DNA of 64,000 nt from Monodelphis domestica (GCF_027887165.1 NC_077232.1:9854559-9918558), one strand, 5' to 3'. Counted from the first letter of the stretch, positions 1 to 14,310 are shown. Program-made: numbers and translations. The notes: generated by a model from the sequence alone, not told the origin.

Positions 1-1604
1 GGCAGTCTTTGATACAAGGGCAGTATTCATTTAGCGGGAGGTCTAAAGCCAATCCATTTAATGTAAATTCTAAGTAAAAAGATTTCTGCCATATTGATTC
101 TAGGAATGATATATATAAATAGTTAAATGCTTATATCATATTTTACAGAATAATAAAATCTGTCCATCCCCAGCCATGAAACAAATTGACAGGGCCGAAG
201 GAGTGGAGGAAAGATGGATGATGAGGGAGTGACAGCTAGTGCCAGAAACTGGTACTGTTTAGCTCTCCCAAAGGACACTGGTATCACTTCACATCTTAGT
301 GAGAAGTAGAAGGGACAATTTGAAACAACCAAATACAAGCAAGAATTTAGAAAACTTAGTAAGGATACACAATGCTTGCTTTGGCATACAGTAACTGATT
401 AATAAATGCCTTTTCAATCCTTCAGACATGTAGTTTGGTGAGAGAAACAAAAACTGTACTTTTAGAAACTTATTTCAGCATGAATACCTCAAATATTCTA
501 ACTAACATTTTTGACAAGATTAAATCTACCTTTTAAAAGCTCTAGTAAATTACATATCCAGACATCCTGTCATACACGATCGACACTAAAAGGGAGCAGC
601 AATTGAAAAGTCAGACAGAGGACAACATTCAGCCAATGTTAAGTTCTATAAATTAGTCCCTTCATCCCTGTTTTAACTGCTGCACTAAGAGAAACCCCGC
701 TATAAACTACCTGATTCAGTCCCTTCCATCAAGTTTGTTTTAAGCCAGGTTCCAAAAGCCTGCATCACAAGGTTAGAGACTATTAAAATGTTCTTATGAA
801 AAAGAGTAAAATGGAGAATATAAGTTTATTAACTTCCTAATTTAAAAAAGTCCTAATCCTCCTAATTACCATCCACTAGATCTTTCTTCTTCCCTTACAA
901 TATTATTAGGGTCTATCATTACACACTAATATGACTAGCTTCCTTGAAAGAAAACTATGTTGATATAAAGTGAAGAGGGACAAGACAGCTAGTTAAATCA
1001 TTTTACAATCCATGTAAGGAAAACAAGTAAGACTTTTGCCCAGATCATGTCTTTCTTCTCTTGCTAGATTTTACATAGTTTGACCTAATCAGTTTTCAAC
1101 TGTAATTATAAATAATTACTTTAATCAGATGATAGTTTAAATTTTGATTCAACTTTTGTGGGTGGTAAATGGGTTAACAATCTGCTTTGCTATAGACTTG
1201 TTCAGCCAAATAAACCAGCCTCGAAAGGCACAGAAGCAGCATTGACAAAGAGCACAACGCAGTTACTGTGAAATATGGACACGCATGCTCTTTCTATGGA
1301 CAAGTTTGGCAACAGCCCAAAAATTTGTGGGAACTTTTTCAAGGCAGCATTTCCTTCAGACTAAAAAAAACAAGTTTTTCCTCCATTAGAACAACCGTGC
1401 CTCCTCCTCTGTACTCAAACAGATTTATAATACCCAGAAAACAAAGTATCATTGACTCCCTCATAGGCAACAGAGAGGAGGGGCAAATCTAGAAATGAAA
1501 GAAAAATTGCAAAACTGACTAAAGGATCAAAGAGAAGGATAACACAACTTTAAAATATAATCCAAGAATAGAAAGAGCAAGTGTTGGTTTCTTATCTGGT
1601 CCCA

Positions 1605-1731
1605 CTTAAAAGCTGTGTGACCCTGGGCAAATCATAACCCCAATTGCCTAACCCTGAGAACTGCCTAGCTCTCCTGCCTTGGAAGGGCATTTAGTATTGT
1701 TCTACGACAGAAAGTAAAAACAAAAAAACAC
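1605..1731 (+). mobile_element. Marsupial SINE, 5'-truncated
   Basis: AGCTGTGTGACCCTGGGCAA through to an A-rich end; the tRNA head is missing. Confidence 0.7.
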
Positions 1732-1784
1732 AACCTCGGCCAAAAGGCAACCGGATAGATACACAAGTATATATGCACATGCAG

Positions 1785-1804
1785 CCCCCCCCCCCCCCCC
1801 CCCC
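1785..1804. repeat. Poly-C tract, 20 bases
   Basis: An uninterrupted C20 on the plus strand, hence G20 in RTN3 pre-mRNA. Confidence 0.95.
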
Positions 1805-1932
1805 GCCCATCACTGTTCAGTTGCCCTCAATGATTAGTAATGGGCTCCATTTTCCTTCCCATCCTAACTTTTGTAATTGTCTTCCTTCCTACCATCATCC
1901 TTGGTGATTTCACATTCAAGTTAATAACGACA

Positions 1933-2130
1933 TTTTTTTAACCCTTACTTTCTGTCTCAGAATCAATACTGTATATTGGTTACTAGGCAGAAGGGTGAAA
2001 AGGGCTAGACAATGGGAGTGAAGTGACTTGCCCAAGGTCACCCAGCTAGGAAATCTCTAGGGCCACATTTGAATCCAGGACCTTCTGTCTCTAGGTTCGG
2101 CTCTCAATCCACTGAGCCATCTAGTTACCC
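1933..2130 (-). mobile_element. Marsupial tRNA-derived SINE
   Basis: Full-length minus copy: T-run, AGTGACTTGCCCAAGGTCA, and CAATCCACTGAGCCATCTAG at the head. Confidence 0.9.
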
Positions 2131-2259
2131 TGAAATGACAATTCTAATACCTGGGCCCTGGACCTTTCACTTCGGTCACCTATAATAGAAATGTAGGCTG
2201 AGATTATATCTAAGATCTCCAAGATTCAGAACTCTGAAATTTTCTGATTACCATCTCTG

Positions 2260-4290
2260 GATTTTTCAATTCTCTTCTGATTGTCTCATTCTCTCGGCAT
2301 CTGCTTTTCCCTCATGAATTCCAATTCTTCAATCTCTCTTTATTCTCCCAGTCCATTATCTAAATATACAGCTCTACTCTTCTCTTGAATCTACAAGTTA
2401 AGCCATTTCAACAAGACACTGTCCTCTGCTCTTGAACCTCTCTCCCCCTTATCTTTCTGTCTTTGGGTCTGGTCCTCATTCTTCCTATTTACAATCTCTC
2501 TCCATAAGCTCATTAGTTCCCCTAAGTCTGAATATATCATCTCTATGAAGGTGACTCCCAGAGCTACAAGCAGCCTTCATTTCCCTCATGAGCTCTAGTC
2601 CTACTCTGTCACATACCAATTACACTTCAAACTGAATGTGATTCATTGGCATCTCAAACTAAACATGTTCCAAACAGAACATACTGTCTTTCCCTACTTC
2701 TATCAAAAGTATCACCACCTTACCTTCTCCAAAATCCATTCGCTCCTTTATTTTACTTTCCAGAACATAAAATGAACCTTTCCACTTGCATTCACTTCCT
2801 TTTCCCTCATACAACCCATACAGGGTATGAAAAAAAGCATCCCAAATACAGCAATTTAATTATAGACATTTGGGATGGAGATCTCTGAATCTGCACATCT
2901 CACATTTCTTTTGAACTACAGCAATTCCCCTTTGCTTACTGAACACAACACCTTCTCTGATACACCATGCAGGGTGGTTCTGGGCATGGCCATTCTTCTA
3001 TGCATTTAAAAAATGCTTCGGTGACCTTTTATTTCTTCTCTCACATTTTAAAAGAAAGGTATGAGGCATCCAGGAAGTACAGTGGATAAAGTGCCAGACC
3101 TGGAGTTGGGAGAAACTGAGTTCAAATCTATCCTCAGAAAAATTCCAGCTGTGTGATCCTGGGCAAGTCACTTCTAGTTTGCTTAGTCCTTGCAGCTCTT
3201 CTGTCTTAGAAATGATACTAATAAAGTAAGAAAATAAAAGGCAAAAGTAATCAAAGCTCAAAAACCCTGCAGTTTTGAATTGCCTTCATCTCCCACATCT
3301 AGTCAGCCATATGGTCCCCGTTTCCTTTTACAATACCTTTTGCATCTTTTTCTTTCCATTCCACTCAAGGCTTGTCTCCTCATCTCAAGCCAAGAGGCTT
3401 TCTAAGGCTGATTTTCCTTTCTCTAAATTGTACCTTTCCAATCTATCCTGCTTGCTACAACTGTATTAAACATCCTAGTAAACAATTCCAATGTCAAAGT
3501 CCTGCTCAAAAATCTCTACCAACTCTCCAATACCTAAAGAATAAGGTTCAAATACCCGAGTTTGTCAAAGATTCACAATCCACCTACCCAGACCTATTTG
3601 CCAGGACTTTCCTTTGAGACATTTATGTACTAGCAAAACTGTATTGTACATGCACAAGCTAGCTTTCTTGTTTCTGACAAAAAGGAAGCAATGTGGCCTT
3701 TCTCATGAATTAAATGAAGGGGCTGGGAAATTTATTGTATAATTACAATAACCAAGCAAGGCCCCAAGAGGACTAAAAACTTTTCCTTCTTTGCAGAGTT
3801 GGGGGACAACAGATATGGATCATTGTATAAATATTAAACTTAGTTGACGTGTTAACTGTTTTTGCTGAATGCTTTTTTCTCTTTTTTATCCTCTAAGAGA
3901 AGGCTTACTAAGAAATGGAACGGAGAGGAAAATGTTCCGAAAAGATAAAGAAAACAAAAGATATCAGTAACTTTTTTTTAATACAGGAAAGGAAGTGGTT
4001 AGGAGAGATACTTCTAAGTTCCTTTCCAACTCTAAATCCTATAATATTATTAGACCCTTTCTGACTGAAAATGCTCTATTTACTCCCAATTTCACCTGCC
4101 CCATTCTTCTCCTTTAAGGTTAAATTTAAATGCCATCTTTTCCAAAAGCCTCCCATGATCCCTACAGAAAGAACGCCCATGGCATTGGTATCTCTTTTAC
4201 CTTACAATGACATTCCACTTTGTTTAATAATTTTTACACATGCATTTTATCTTGTATTAAAGGGCTTTATGTACAAGGTAAGGTTCCATC
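2260..4290 (+). mobile_element. Ancient L2 LINE copy, interrupted
   Basis: Landmarks in L2 order include GCATCTCAAACTAAACATGT, CTTCATCTCCCACATCTAGTC, GTCCTGCTCAAAAATCTC, then TTAAATGCCATCTTTTCC. It is interrupted by a SINE (3064-3245) and by unassigned sequence at about 3620-4030. Confidence 0.6.
3064..3245 (+). mobile_element. Marsupial tRNA-derived SINE
   Basis: ACAGTGGATAAAGTGCCAGA head, CTGTGTGATCCTGGGCAAGT body and A-rich end. Confidence 0.85.
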
Positions 4291-4874
4291 CAAACTTCCT
4301 CCCCCCTTTATCTTCCATACCACTCACAATCAAAAAACATTTACTAAGTGCTGATATTCCAGGAACTTTGCCAAGCACTGGGGATACAAAGACCAAAAAG
4401 AAATCATCCCTGACCTTAGAGTATAACTGAATTGTCTCAATGCTTTATCCACAAGAGGACTCCAACAAAGTTACCTACTTTCAAGATATGAAATTTCTCT
4501 GTGGGACAAGCCCAGATTAATTAAAAGTTCCATTTAGCTTCTCTCCCAACAGGACCTCCTTCATCTTTTGTTCTTCAATTCATCTCAGAAGTCTCATGTT
4601 AAAAACCCCACATTAAGAACAACAAAATGGTGATTGTCAAGGAGTCATATAAAAGAATAATGGTCTAATGATTTTAATGTTCTGGAACTCTGAGGTCAAT
4701 CACTTATTTATAGCCAGGAGTAGAAAGCCTACTTTGTATAAATCTCTGAGAGTCAAATTTTGTGACAGGAAAAACTTGCTTGTGGAAGAGTCTACTTGCT
4801 TGTGGAAATGGAAAAGCAGAAAGAAAGCAAGTCAAGGAACCACAAGGTTTCACCTAACTTTTTTCTACCACATT

Positions 4875-4888
4875 CCCCCCCCCCCCCT
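4875..4888. repeat. Poly-C tract, 14 bases
   Basis: C14 about 110 bases downstream of RTN3 exon 3, G14 in the transcript. Confidence 0.95.
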
Positions 4889-4996
4889 TTTAAAAAGGAC
4901 AATTTTTTAAGCATGATTAATAGAAAAATTACAATTTAATCAATAATGGGACTAGGCAAATACATGACAGGCGGTATTTCTAATGTAAAAAGTTAC

Positions 4997-7273
4997 CTGA
5001 GAAGTCAGTCAGAAGTCTTGTTAGGAAATGCTCATTAACCTGTTCAGTCTTGCTAAGAAGGCTGGATATCATTCCTACTCCAGTAGGTCCTTGTGTAATA
5101 CCAAAGTCAAGGTCAGAGGCAGTCTTGACATCTCTCTCCCTCAGGATATCATGTGATTTCTCTGGCCAAGGTGATTCTGGAGCAAATGTTGAAGTGACAG
5201 TCTCTGTGGAGGTTCGTATGGGTTTTTTTTCTATGGGAGCTTTTACATCCTCTTGTGAAGTCTTTATCCTGTCATCTAGTTTCCCACCTAATTCTTTAAG
5301 GGCCCTAATGGTAAGCTGCTCCTGTTCTAAATCTAAAGATGCTACTGGAGCACCTTGACTGGAAAAAGTATTCTGGAGTTGATTGCCATTGGTGCTTTTG
5401 TTTGGTACAGTGCATTTGTGGCCAGCATCTTCAACTCCATATAAAACTCTTATAGGAAAAGTTGTTTTCAAATTTGTGTCCTCTTCTGCTGTTGCTTCAA
5501 AGGCATTTACTTCAGCTAATGCTTTCTTTGTTTGGATTTCTGAAAGTGTGGTTATAAGGTCTTCTGGAGAGTCATCACTTTTATTCTCTCTCAAGGAGTC
5601 TTCTCTTAACATTCTTGAAGATTCTTCTGGAGAAAGCCTGGGCTGCTCAGTTTTAAAAGATTTTAGGGGAAGAATTTCATCCAAGTTGTCCAATGGCTTC
5701 ACATATTTTGTTGAAGAATCAATGGCGATTATCTTTGGACATGAAATTTCACTAACTGGACTTTCTCCAAGAATATCTGACTGAGCCTGTAAGGTTTCAA
5801 AGTCATCAACAGACTCTCTGCAATTGTTATGTGTCTTACTGCTGACATCCTGACTGTATGTATCCTTGATTTCCCTTTCATCTGCTTCTATTATAGGATT
5901 TGGAACAAAAACAAGTTTCTCTGCCTGAATTTTGACACCACCACCAGCAGCAGCAGCTTCGCATAAAAGCTTCTCAGATTCTCTTTTATCACTTTCAAAT
6001 GAAATGTCTGCAGTAATATCTTCAATAACAGTGTCATCGGATTCACCAGAACTATCCGCTTCCATCATTTCTGCTAGGAAAGAAGTCTCCCCATTTAGAT
6101 CAACCTTCAGAGAGTCATCAGGTAAAAGTACCTTTTCAGTAATCTCTTCAAGGCCCGGTGATGCACATTTTCCACCTCGAGATTCAGGTAATCTGATGAG
6201 GGTGCCGCCTCCTTTAGGCACACTCTTTGCCATACCTTCCAAGCTGACTTTCTGTGCAGAGTCAATGCTGTCAGGTGAAACTTTTTCATAGAGGGATACT
6301 CCTGATTCAGTGCTGGGCTTGCTCCCATGAATGGAATGTACAGGGATTTTCTGAATGTTCTGATGAGGACATATTTTAGGATGTAAGGCTGAAGTTTCTG
6401 AAGCATATTCATTTCCATCTAACCTTGAAGCTTGAGCAAGGTTTTCAGAAGATTTTTCTGGTTGTTTTAGTTGGGAAGCTAAATCCCAAGTCAGTACTTC
6501 ATTGGTGAAGTTATGCATGTCACTTACACACCGAGATACCTCTTCTAGGGCTGCAGTAGTTCGTGAAAACTGTCGGGTGAGCAAGGCGGAGGCTGGATGT
6601 CTTTGCTCCTGGTTTCTCAGTGAGAATATTCTGTTACTGTCCTGTGAGTTCCCAGTAGTTCTCTCTTGGTCAGTATGCATTGCCCAGCTACCAGGTTCAC
6701 TAGTGCTCTCCCTATAGGAGTCTTTAAACTCCTGGTCAAACGTTGCTTTGTCAATGATGACTTCAAATGGGGATTCGGGAGACTCTTTTTCAACACTGAC
6801 AACAGCAGAAACTTCAGAAGGAGACAAAGAGTGGTTACTGATGCCTTCTGCCTCAGACTGCTGGGTGTGCGGCTGCTGACCTTTTAGCAAAGTGAACTTG
6901 GCATCAGCCTCTGAAGCAGCCACCTCACTTTGGTTCCTTAGTTCTTGGTCCTTCATTTCCTTTGTAAGAAAGGCAGGCTGTTCAGGAAAACTGGTTGGAA
7001 TACATGGACGATCACCGTGTACGTCTGCTTCTGTGCCACCAGGTGGAGCTTCCGTTGCAGAATCTCCATTGGTCCCATTAAGTCTCTCCATCTTTTTATT
7101 AGCAGCACCAGCAAAATTGTCTTTTCCTTCTTTTGACAAAGCAGGCTGGATGTCTAATACTTGATGTTTTTCTTCACGTAGTATCATGTCAGTGTTGAGA
7201 ACTTCAGAAGATGAAAAAAAAGAAGTCGGGATTTCTGACGTGCCCTTATCAGAGCCTAGTGAGCTCAATCTCT
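4997..7273 (-). CDS. RTN3: RTN3 exon 3, the long-isoform (RTN3L) specific exon
   Basis: This 2277-nt exon encodes about residues 67-826 of the large reticulon-3 isoform, the cytosolic N-terminal region. In the known family that region makes RTN3L an ER-phagy receptor for tubular ER through several LC3/GABARAP-interacting (LIR) motifs. Blocks shared with human RTN3L as I remember it include SPESPFEVIIDKA, ALEEVSRCV.DMHNFTNE, EADSSGESDDTVIEDITAD and PVASLDLEQEQLTI.ALKEL. Candidate LIR cores are FTLL (about residue 193), FEVI (about 236) and TWDL (about 328); which ones bind is not shown here. The stretch is acidic, Ser/Glu-rich, low in hydrophobic segments and probably disordered. The acceptor is CTTCAG|AGAGATTG and the donor TTCTCAG|GTAACT; both ends are phase 1, so skipping keeps frame. 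The open frame continues a short way past both ends, but those codons are intronic. Identification is firm; the exact human alignment is from memory. Confidence 0.96.
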
Positions 7274-10200
7274 CTGAAGCCAGCATTTGGAAGAGAAAAG
7301 TGTTTACAGCGTACAACATTCACGAGCTAGTCAGGCAAAGCAGCATGCTTTGTTTTCAATTCACATGTGTATGTGCACATATATGTATAAATGTGGGCAA
7401 CAAAACAATGACTACACGTATTCTTCAAGGCATGCACTAATCAGGAAGCCACTTCATGCTGTGAATGCAATGGGGCAAAGCATCGTAGAAGCACAGGGAA
7501 GGTTTTGGAAGGCAGGGATTGTTTTTGCAGAAACAATAAAAGCAGCACGAACTTTAACGCCACTTGCAGTTGTAACTACATGATAACAAAGTGTCGCTAA
7601 AATTTTGTACAATGTTTATAATGGACCTTTTGTTCTTTCTTCAGTGGGGGGCAGGTAACTATAAAACAAATAAAATGAATACTACAACACATGGCCTTAC
7701 TTGATTATAAATTCACTATTCTTTGCTACATCATTCTCATGACTGCCCATGGACATTTCCCTACTGTAGGTGTCACTGCAGAGGTGACAAATACGGGAAG
7801 GCAATGTTGCCTATACTCTTATGCTCGTATACTCTGCAGGCTGAATGGTTGTTAGTAAGACTTACTTGTTCTCTTTTAAAACTCTTTGCTGCAAGAAATG
7901 ACTCGCCTGGTAGAAATTTGGAAATGAAGGTGAGATAAAAAGAAAAAGTATCACAAAAAAGGATACGACATTTTAAAAAAGAAGATTCACTCTTCTAGTC
8001 TAATAGTCCGGAAGGAAAGGTCCCTGGCAGGGCTAGTTTCCCCTCTTAACTACAGAGGACACAGAATTGTCCCACACTTAACAGTAGAATGTTCTGTCCT
8101 AGACACAGGCCTGTGCATATGCCCAGGTAATTGCTTATCTGACATAATTGAAGGGTCTTGAAAAGATTCACTAGCTTTAAATTTTCTTTGGGCTGAAGCA
8201 AACCGATGGTCAGAAGTCATCTTTTAATATGCAACGCTCTTACAAAAGTAACAGATCCAGCCCAACTAGTCATTAACACCTGCCTCTAAGAGTACCTCAC
8301 ATCTACTTTGTCTAAGAACATCTCCCCCACTAGAATGTAAATTTGGAAAAAGTCAAACTTTTGTTTTTATCTTTGTATCCCTGGGGCCTAGTAATATTTA
8401 TAGATATTTTATTGGATTGGATTTCCAATTTCATAAATGGTAGAGACTCTAGAATAGATTTGGATTGGGGAAGGATAGAAGGATCCTCAGGATCAGGGAT
8501 AGCTAGTCAGCCAGGTGAGCTCAAAATCAGAAGGCTTTTGGCAAAGGCACTAAAAAAGAAGTAGGAGATTGCTAACTAAACTTCACTTCCCTTCCAACTT
8601 CTTCTAGGGCTAGCATGGCATATTCCACAACATTATATTCCCATAGTATCTTTTATCAGAAGTCAGCAATACCATCAGTAACCATTTTCACTCTTTTCTA
8701 AATGAAAATAATAAAGCACCTAAACAAATAGACTAAATAGAAGCAACTGAGAATCCTAAATCTCAACCCACAGATTTAATTTCTACACTTAATTAAGAAA
8801 AGATGGGCCAAATCTCACCACCAAGCCACAAAATTCCACTGTTATAAAATTCTTTTTTTATTCTATTAGTAGGCTATGATAATCATAATCTGAGGTTAGA
8901 GAAAAGTAAATTGTTAAAATTTAGTGGTATCTGTGCAATAAGGATAAATTGTTTAAGCCAACTATAATCCATACTCAGTGCTAATAAATCTAAAAAAACA
9001 CCACTGGACACCTCTGCCATTGTGTATAGCATAGGCATTCTAAGCATTATATATGAACTAAAAATACAAATCATCTCCAATATTATACCAATATATAACA
9101 AAGCTTAGAAACAATTTTAGCTATTGTAATCTGTGGCAGTAATCACTTTAGTAATCTAGGCTTTTAAAAATGGCTACTGATCGTTACTTGATGAATATAG
9201 CTTGGATTAGATAGATGTAGGTTCGAACAAAACTGCTTGGCAACATCTTAAAGGAATGGAATTCTGAGGTGAATAAAACTTTTATCTCAAACTATGCCTC
9301 CATCCCTACCAGTCTGCTTATCTATTAGGTTATAAATTTCTTAAAGCCAAAAATCTTACTTAAATCTGTTTTATTTCCCCTGATCTACTCTGTTCAGAAC
9401 AGAGAGGAAAGCAATAAATCTTTTTTTGTCCTCACACTGCAAACAACTTCCTTGGAAGTCTGAGGCATGTCATCTTGTAAAGAAATAGATATAAAAAATC
9501 AAGATGGTGACAATGTTTACTTATTCTAAGTGAAAATTGTAAAATCTGAGTTGTGCAAATAAAGAACTACACCAAGTTCTGATTTTGAAATGTAAAATTA
9601 ACACAAACTTTTCAAATTCACTGAAATAAGCACTCATAAGAAAAACAATGGTATTAAAGATTAAAATCTACTAAATAGAGTCATGATAGCTCCATCTGGA
9701 ATAAAGTAGGCATTACAGTGTATTTAACATTTACTGATCAACCATCAATACCATAAGATACTGAATAAAGTAAAACTTACTTTAAATAATCTTTAGGAAT
9801 GCTTTAACTACTAAATGCTTTAACTACTAAATAGAATTTTTAGGGGTTTTTTTTGTCATTAGCAAAAACTAATTCCCATCTTGCTGGTTACAAAAGATTA
9901 TTATTTATTGCTTCTCCTTTTTTTCCAATTAATTTATTCATCTCTCCCTTTTTTCAACAGAGCCAACATTTCTAAGGCAAATATAGAAATTCCAACAGAA
10001 CTTATGTAAATGGTCCTTCTTCAGTTGCTGTGGACAAAAATATTTTTGTAATTGTCTGTTGGTCAAATCTAAACTGAAGCTCAGATGACACATTAACCAG
10101 TTTCTAGTTTGGCTATAATCTACCCTTGTTTATACTATTGGAAAAGTTCTCAGAACCTATCCCTGGTCCTAATAAGATATTGGAAGCCTATGGTTTAGTC

Positions 10201-13200
10201 TAATTCCTGTATTTATAAAGGAAAAAGACATTTTCTTTGGTTCTTTTAATTTTTATCATCCTGTTTGTAATTTTAAGCACAGGATTGTGCCAGCAGTTAT
10301 GAAAGTAAATTATTTGGCAATGTTAAAAGCACTAACAGACTTGGGCAGAATCTATTTTCATGCTAATTATTTAAATGCAAGGCAATTTTGAAATTAAATC
10401 ATGATTTTGTTGTAGTACAAAATAGTACAGAATTCAATAAACCTTTTGACTTTCTGCTATGACCATAAGGCATATTTCCTTCAAGTAAAGAACATCACAA
10501 TTAGTACGGTAGCACTGTTACCCAAGACTAGATGGCAATATTTATAAGGATCTTCAAAGGTCAGGTTTATTATATTATCGTGCACAACGAAGAAGCACTA
10601 ATTTTAAGGTTATTTGCTGGAAACAACTCTGACTAATCTTTCTCAGAGAAATAGCTATCTCATTCAGTAAATAGGAAGGAAGGAAATACTGTCAAATATT
10701 GTTCAAATTAATTCCAAGAACATACTCATTTTTTTTTTGTTATTGAGTTCACTTACTAGGTATTTCATTTTCCAGAGGCCTGAACACTAACAAAAATCCC
10801 TATCTACTCAGACATGACAAAAAAGGGCTTTAGATTCAGAATACAATAAGCATGGCAATGTTTCAAATTTTGTCAAGCTATATTGAGCCCTGTGTTTCTA
10901 GATTGCTTTTAAACCTAAAAAAGCTCCAACAGTTTTGATCACAGTATTTAAGATAAAGTAAGAAAGTTCAAATCAGAAGCCACACTCTTAAGCTTCTGCT
11001 CTGCAAGAACACCATCATTTCTAAATAACAAATTCCATGGTTGATGAGTAAATATATAATCTAAATGAAAGTGTTTTCCCTAAAATTGCAAATATTAAAA
11101 GATAGTAAGCATTTAAGATACTTTTCAATTCTCCCTTCTAGTCCCCAAAACCTTTCCCCACTTCAAAATGTAGGGTGTCTCAATCAATTTGCTTTGGAGA
11201 AGGAGAAATAACTTGTACAAAAGCCTTATGCAAAGATCTTAGGGTTAGGCTCTTCTTACCCTACCATCTGGAAAGAAGGCCGAGTATAGAAAATACTCCT
11301 TGCCCGTTTCTATTTAGGAACGACTCAATTTCTATATGTCAATATTTACTGTCTCTACAATACAGCAATTTAACCTGGGAACAAGTTGCAGCAGGGCTTC
11401 AAATATAGATTATAATGTATTAGTTATCCTATCACAAAAGGATAGTCTCTTTAATGTAATGAGCAATATTGAGTCCTGTTATCATTTGATCAACTACTTT
11501 GTCATTGCCATACACAGACATACAAATGTAAACACACAAAAGATTAGCTTGAAAAAATATTCAGGCATAGGTTTTCCTACACATGAATTTTTTTTTATTA
11601 TTAACAAAACAAGAGGGAATGAGTTTCAAAATTTTAAAACGTGCAAAATATTATCAGCAACTTTCAGCCATAGCATCAAAATAGGAAGTTAGCCAGCAGA
11701 CACTTTGCAGCTAAGCTAGTCCAAAACAAGAAAGGTTCTTCTGTACAAAGAAAAATGTTTTCTTTTATTTTCATAATTTGAAAAAAGGCTGTAACTGGCT
11801 TGGTTTTTTTCCTCCTCAAAGCTTGTCCCAAAGTTATCAGTGTTCTAACTTCCTATTCCAGATGCCTATACAGTATTGCACTGGCCAAACTGAATGCAAA
11901 CATCTAATGAAGCAAAAATATTTCCCATACTGAAAGACAGGAATTTTCAATTTGTCTGTTCTCCCAGCCCCAATCATTTTTACAATGTTTCATGAAGGTA
12001 GAAGGTCTTATTATATTTTTCTCCTACATCTATTTTAGTGAAAAATATTCATCCTCATGAAGGAGAGAATTATGTTTTAGTTTGCATTTGTGCTTGATGC
12101 AACACATCTTTAAAACATTACTCTAGTCAACTGAACAATTACATGATTAAACTAGCTTCTAATTCAATTGCTCCCTTGCTTTTAATATGTTACCAGTAGA
12201 AGTGTCGCTCACCTTTTTAAAAGAACAATCAGTAAATATGAAAAAGGCGTGGAAAAAGCACTGTACAACTATCTGGACAAGTCAATGACTAATTCTAGGT
12301 CTCAACTGCTCTATATTTATCTAAAATAGATATAAAAATTTAACTTGACCTTTGGCAGGGAGCTAGACTCTATGTTCTACCAAGTCATTTTATTAGTAAC
12401 AACCATTTTCACCATAGTAAAATATTATATTAATTGCATTTCACTAACTTGAACTTCAGGATTAGGTTCTATAACTAAAAAGGATTTATTAAACAAAAGA
12501 TAAATATAGGAGATATTTATATATAAACAATAAATATATTATAAATAAGGAGACTTAATTTAATGTTCTTAACTAACAATTGGTTTAAGAAGCAACTATT
12601 TATAGACAAATATTCCTCTATATTCACTGTTCCAAAGGTCTTAGTGCAGTTTTAAGCTTTACTCATTTACATAGCCATATAATTGGTATATTACCAGAAG
12701 ATTGATTTATTTCAAGGACCAAAATTACTTACTTTGTTCCTAGGCATACTTTTCTTTAAAAATCTTCGAATTTAGCCAGGCCTCCCTCAGTTTAAATTAG
12801 TGACATTTAATGTTATCTGAAGGCTCAGGCCCTATACCAAGGATAATATCAAGTTTCATTGTCTGAAGTCTTTGGAACTCTTTAGGGGACTGGCTTTAAG
12901 TTTGCCACCACTCCAGGAAAAATATTTTATGTTAAGAGGATTTGTTCAATGTATTTGTGAAAACAAAACATAGAAGCAGTCTTTATACGTAACCCTTATG
13001 CTCATTAAGATCTGCTCATTAGCTTCTATGTTCCTTAGCTTCCTAGAATTTACAGGTGGTGATATAGGGTTACTCTTTCTATAATGGTTTGCCCCTTGGC
13101 CTGAAACAGCCAAAATTGTTCTTAAGGAATACAATTTCTTCAAACCAAATAGATTCTTCCTGGTATTTTCCCCTTCTGTTATTTTACTGAAGGAAAAGTA

Positions 13201-14246
13201 GAATCTGTCAAAAGCAGTTGTCAAGGGATATCTCTCAATCAGCAGCTAAAGTGAGTGGATCCCCACATAATCGCTTAGTCTCCAAGTCCAACTCTGGTCA
13301 CCAGGCAAGGACTGTAGATCAGAGAAGGTTAATCTCATTCAACAAACACAGCACTATTTGGGAAATTTTTCTATCTTGGTCTCAAGTGCTCTCAAAAGGG
13401 GCTGGTCCAGTTTTTCACGTCTTAAGGAAACTAACACTTTAGTTCTTTCAAGATATTGATCCTGTTAATTTTTCCTTCAACAGTAGAACCTACTTTTCTT
13501 TCCCTAAAATAATTTTTATCCAAGAAAAAGAGGGGTGTGATATTCTATAGGTTTAAAATTATTCCAGAATTATAGTCAACTTTTTGAAACTGAGACCTCC
13601 TATAAATTTTAGTTTAGAAAAATCCCTTTTCGGTTCTATAGCCTACATAAATATATCATTGTTTTTCAAATGCAGAGTCTCTAGAATGATTAATCAATTT
13701 TGAAATTTGTTTCTAGAAACATTCAAAAAGTACACAGTTAAAGTTAGAAGCTATTCCTTTCCAGTATGAAAATGGTCATTAATAATAGATTTTTGAATAT
13801 TTGAAATATTTCCATTGCTAAGTACTAAGCTCAGAAAAGAGAAATTTTTGGTGCCCCCCCCCCATCAAATATTGATTTACTTGCATTGTTAACTCACTAA
13901 AGAACACACCTAATGGAAATTTGGTCTAATATCAGGATCCAAGTACAGTCTTTTTGCAATTTGTCACATATATAATGTAAGACTTATGTACAATTAACTT
14001 TCAGGGGATGTTATTAACCCAAGGAATACACAAATCTGTCTGCCATAGTTTTTGTAAAGAAGAATAAACAGGTCAAACTCTCTATGTTCATTCAAATTCT
14101 ATGTTCATTAAGTCCAGTCCTATATAAGGACAGATTCCTTAATGAATTGCCATAACCTTCAACATATGTAATTCCAGCTATGATCCAGTAGCCACAAAGC
14201 ATGGCCTTAGGCTTTTTGGGCTAGTCTTAGAAATATTTAATTTAAA

Positions 14247-14310
14247 AATTTTAAACCCTCACCTTCCATCTTAGAATCAATACGATGTGTTGGTTCCAAG
14301 GCATGGTGAA
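14247..14310 (-). mobile_element. SINE 3' piece
   Basis: AAACCCTCACCTTCCATCTT and GTTGGTTCCAAGGCA are the SINE tail only. Confidence 0.6.

Larger units (their letters stand above)
1..4996 (-). other. RTN3: RTN3 intron 3 (partial), no exon seen
   Basis: The intron starts with GTAACT just after exon 3 and runs off the left edge. The next exon, beginning VHDLIFWRDVKKTG in the family, was looked for on the minus strand and not found. Content is an L2 copy (about 2260-4290), SINEs, poly-C tracts and AT-rich single-copy DNA. At about 4320-4400 there is an old repeat of the type 'tttactaagtgctgat...ggggatacaaag'. Confidence 0.85.

Noticed and set aside
4668-4910. 80-codon plus-strand frame near RTN3 exon 3
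   Set aside because: No homology, ends in a poly-C/T tract, antisense intron sequence.
1-4980. Search for the reticulon homology domain exons
   Set aside because: No VHDLIFWRD-like coding sequence was found in any minus frame; these exons must lie outside the window.
7274-7319. Open frame upstream of RTN3 exon 3 (begins MLYAVNTFLFQ)
   Set aside because: These codons precede the CTTCAG acceptor and have no match to RTN3; they are intron 2 read-through. The same holds for the codons after 4997.
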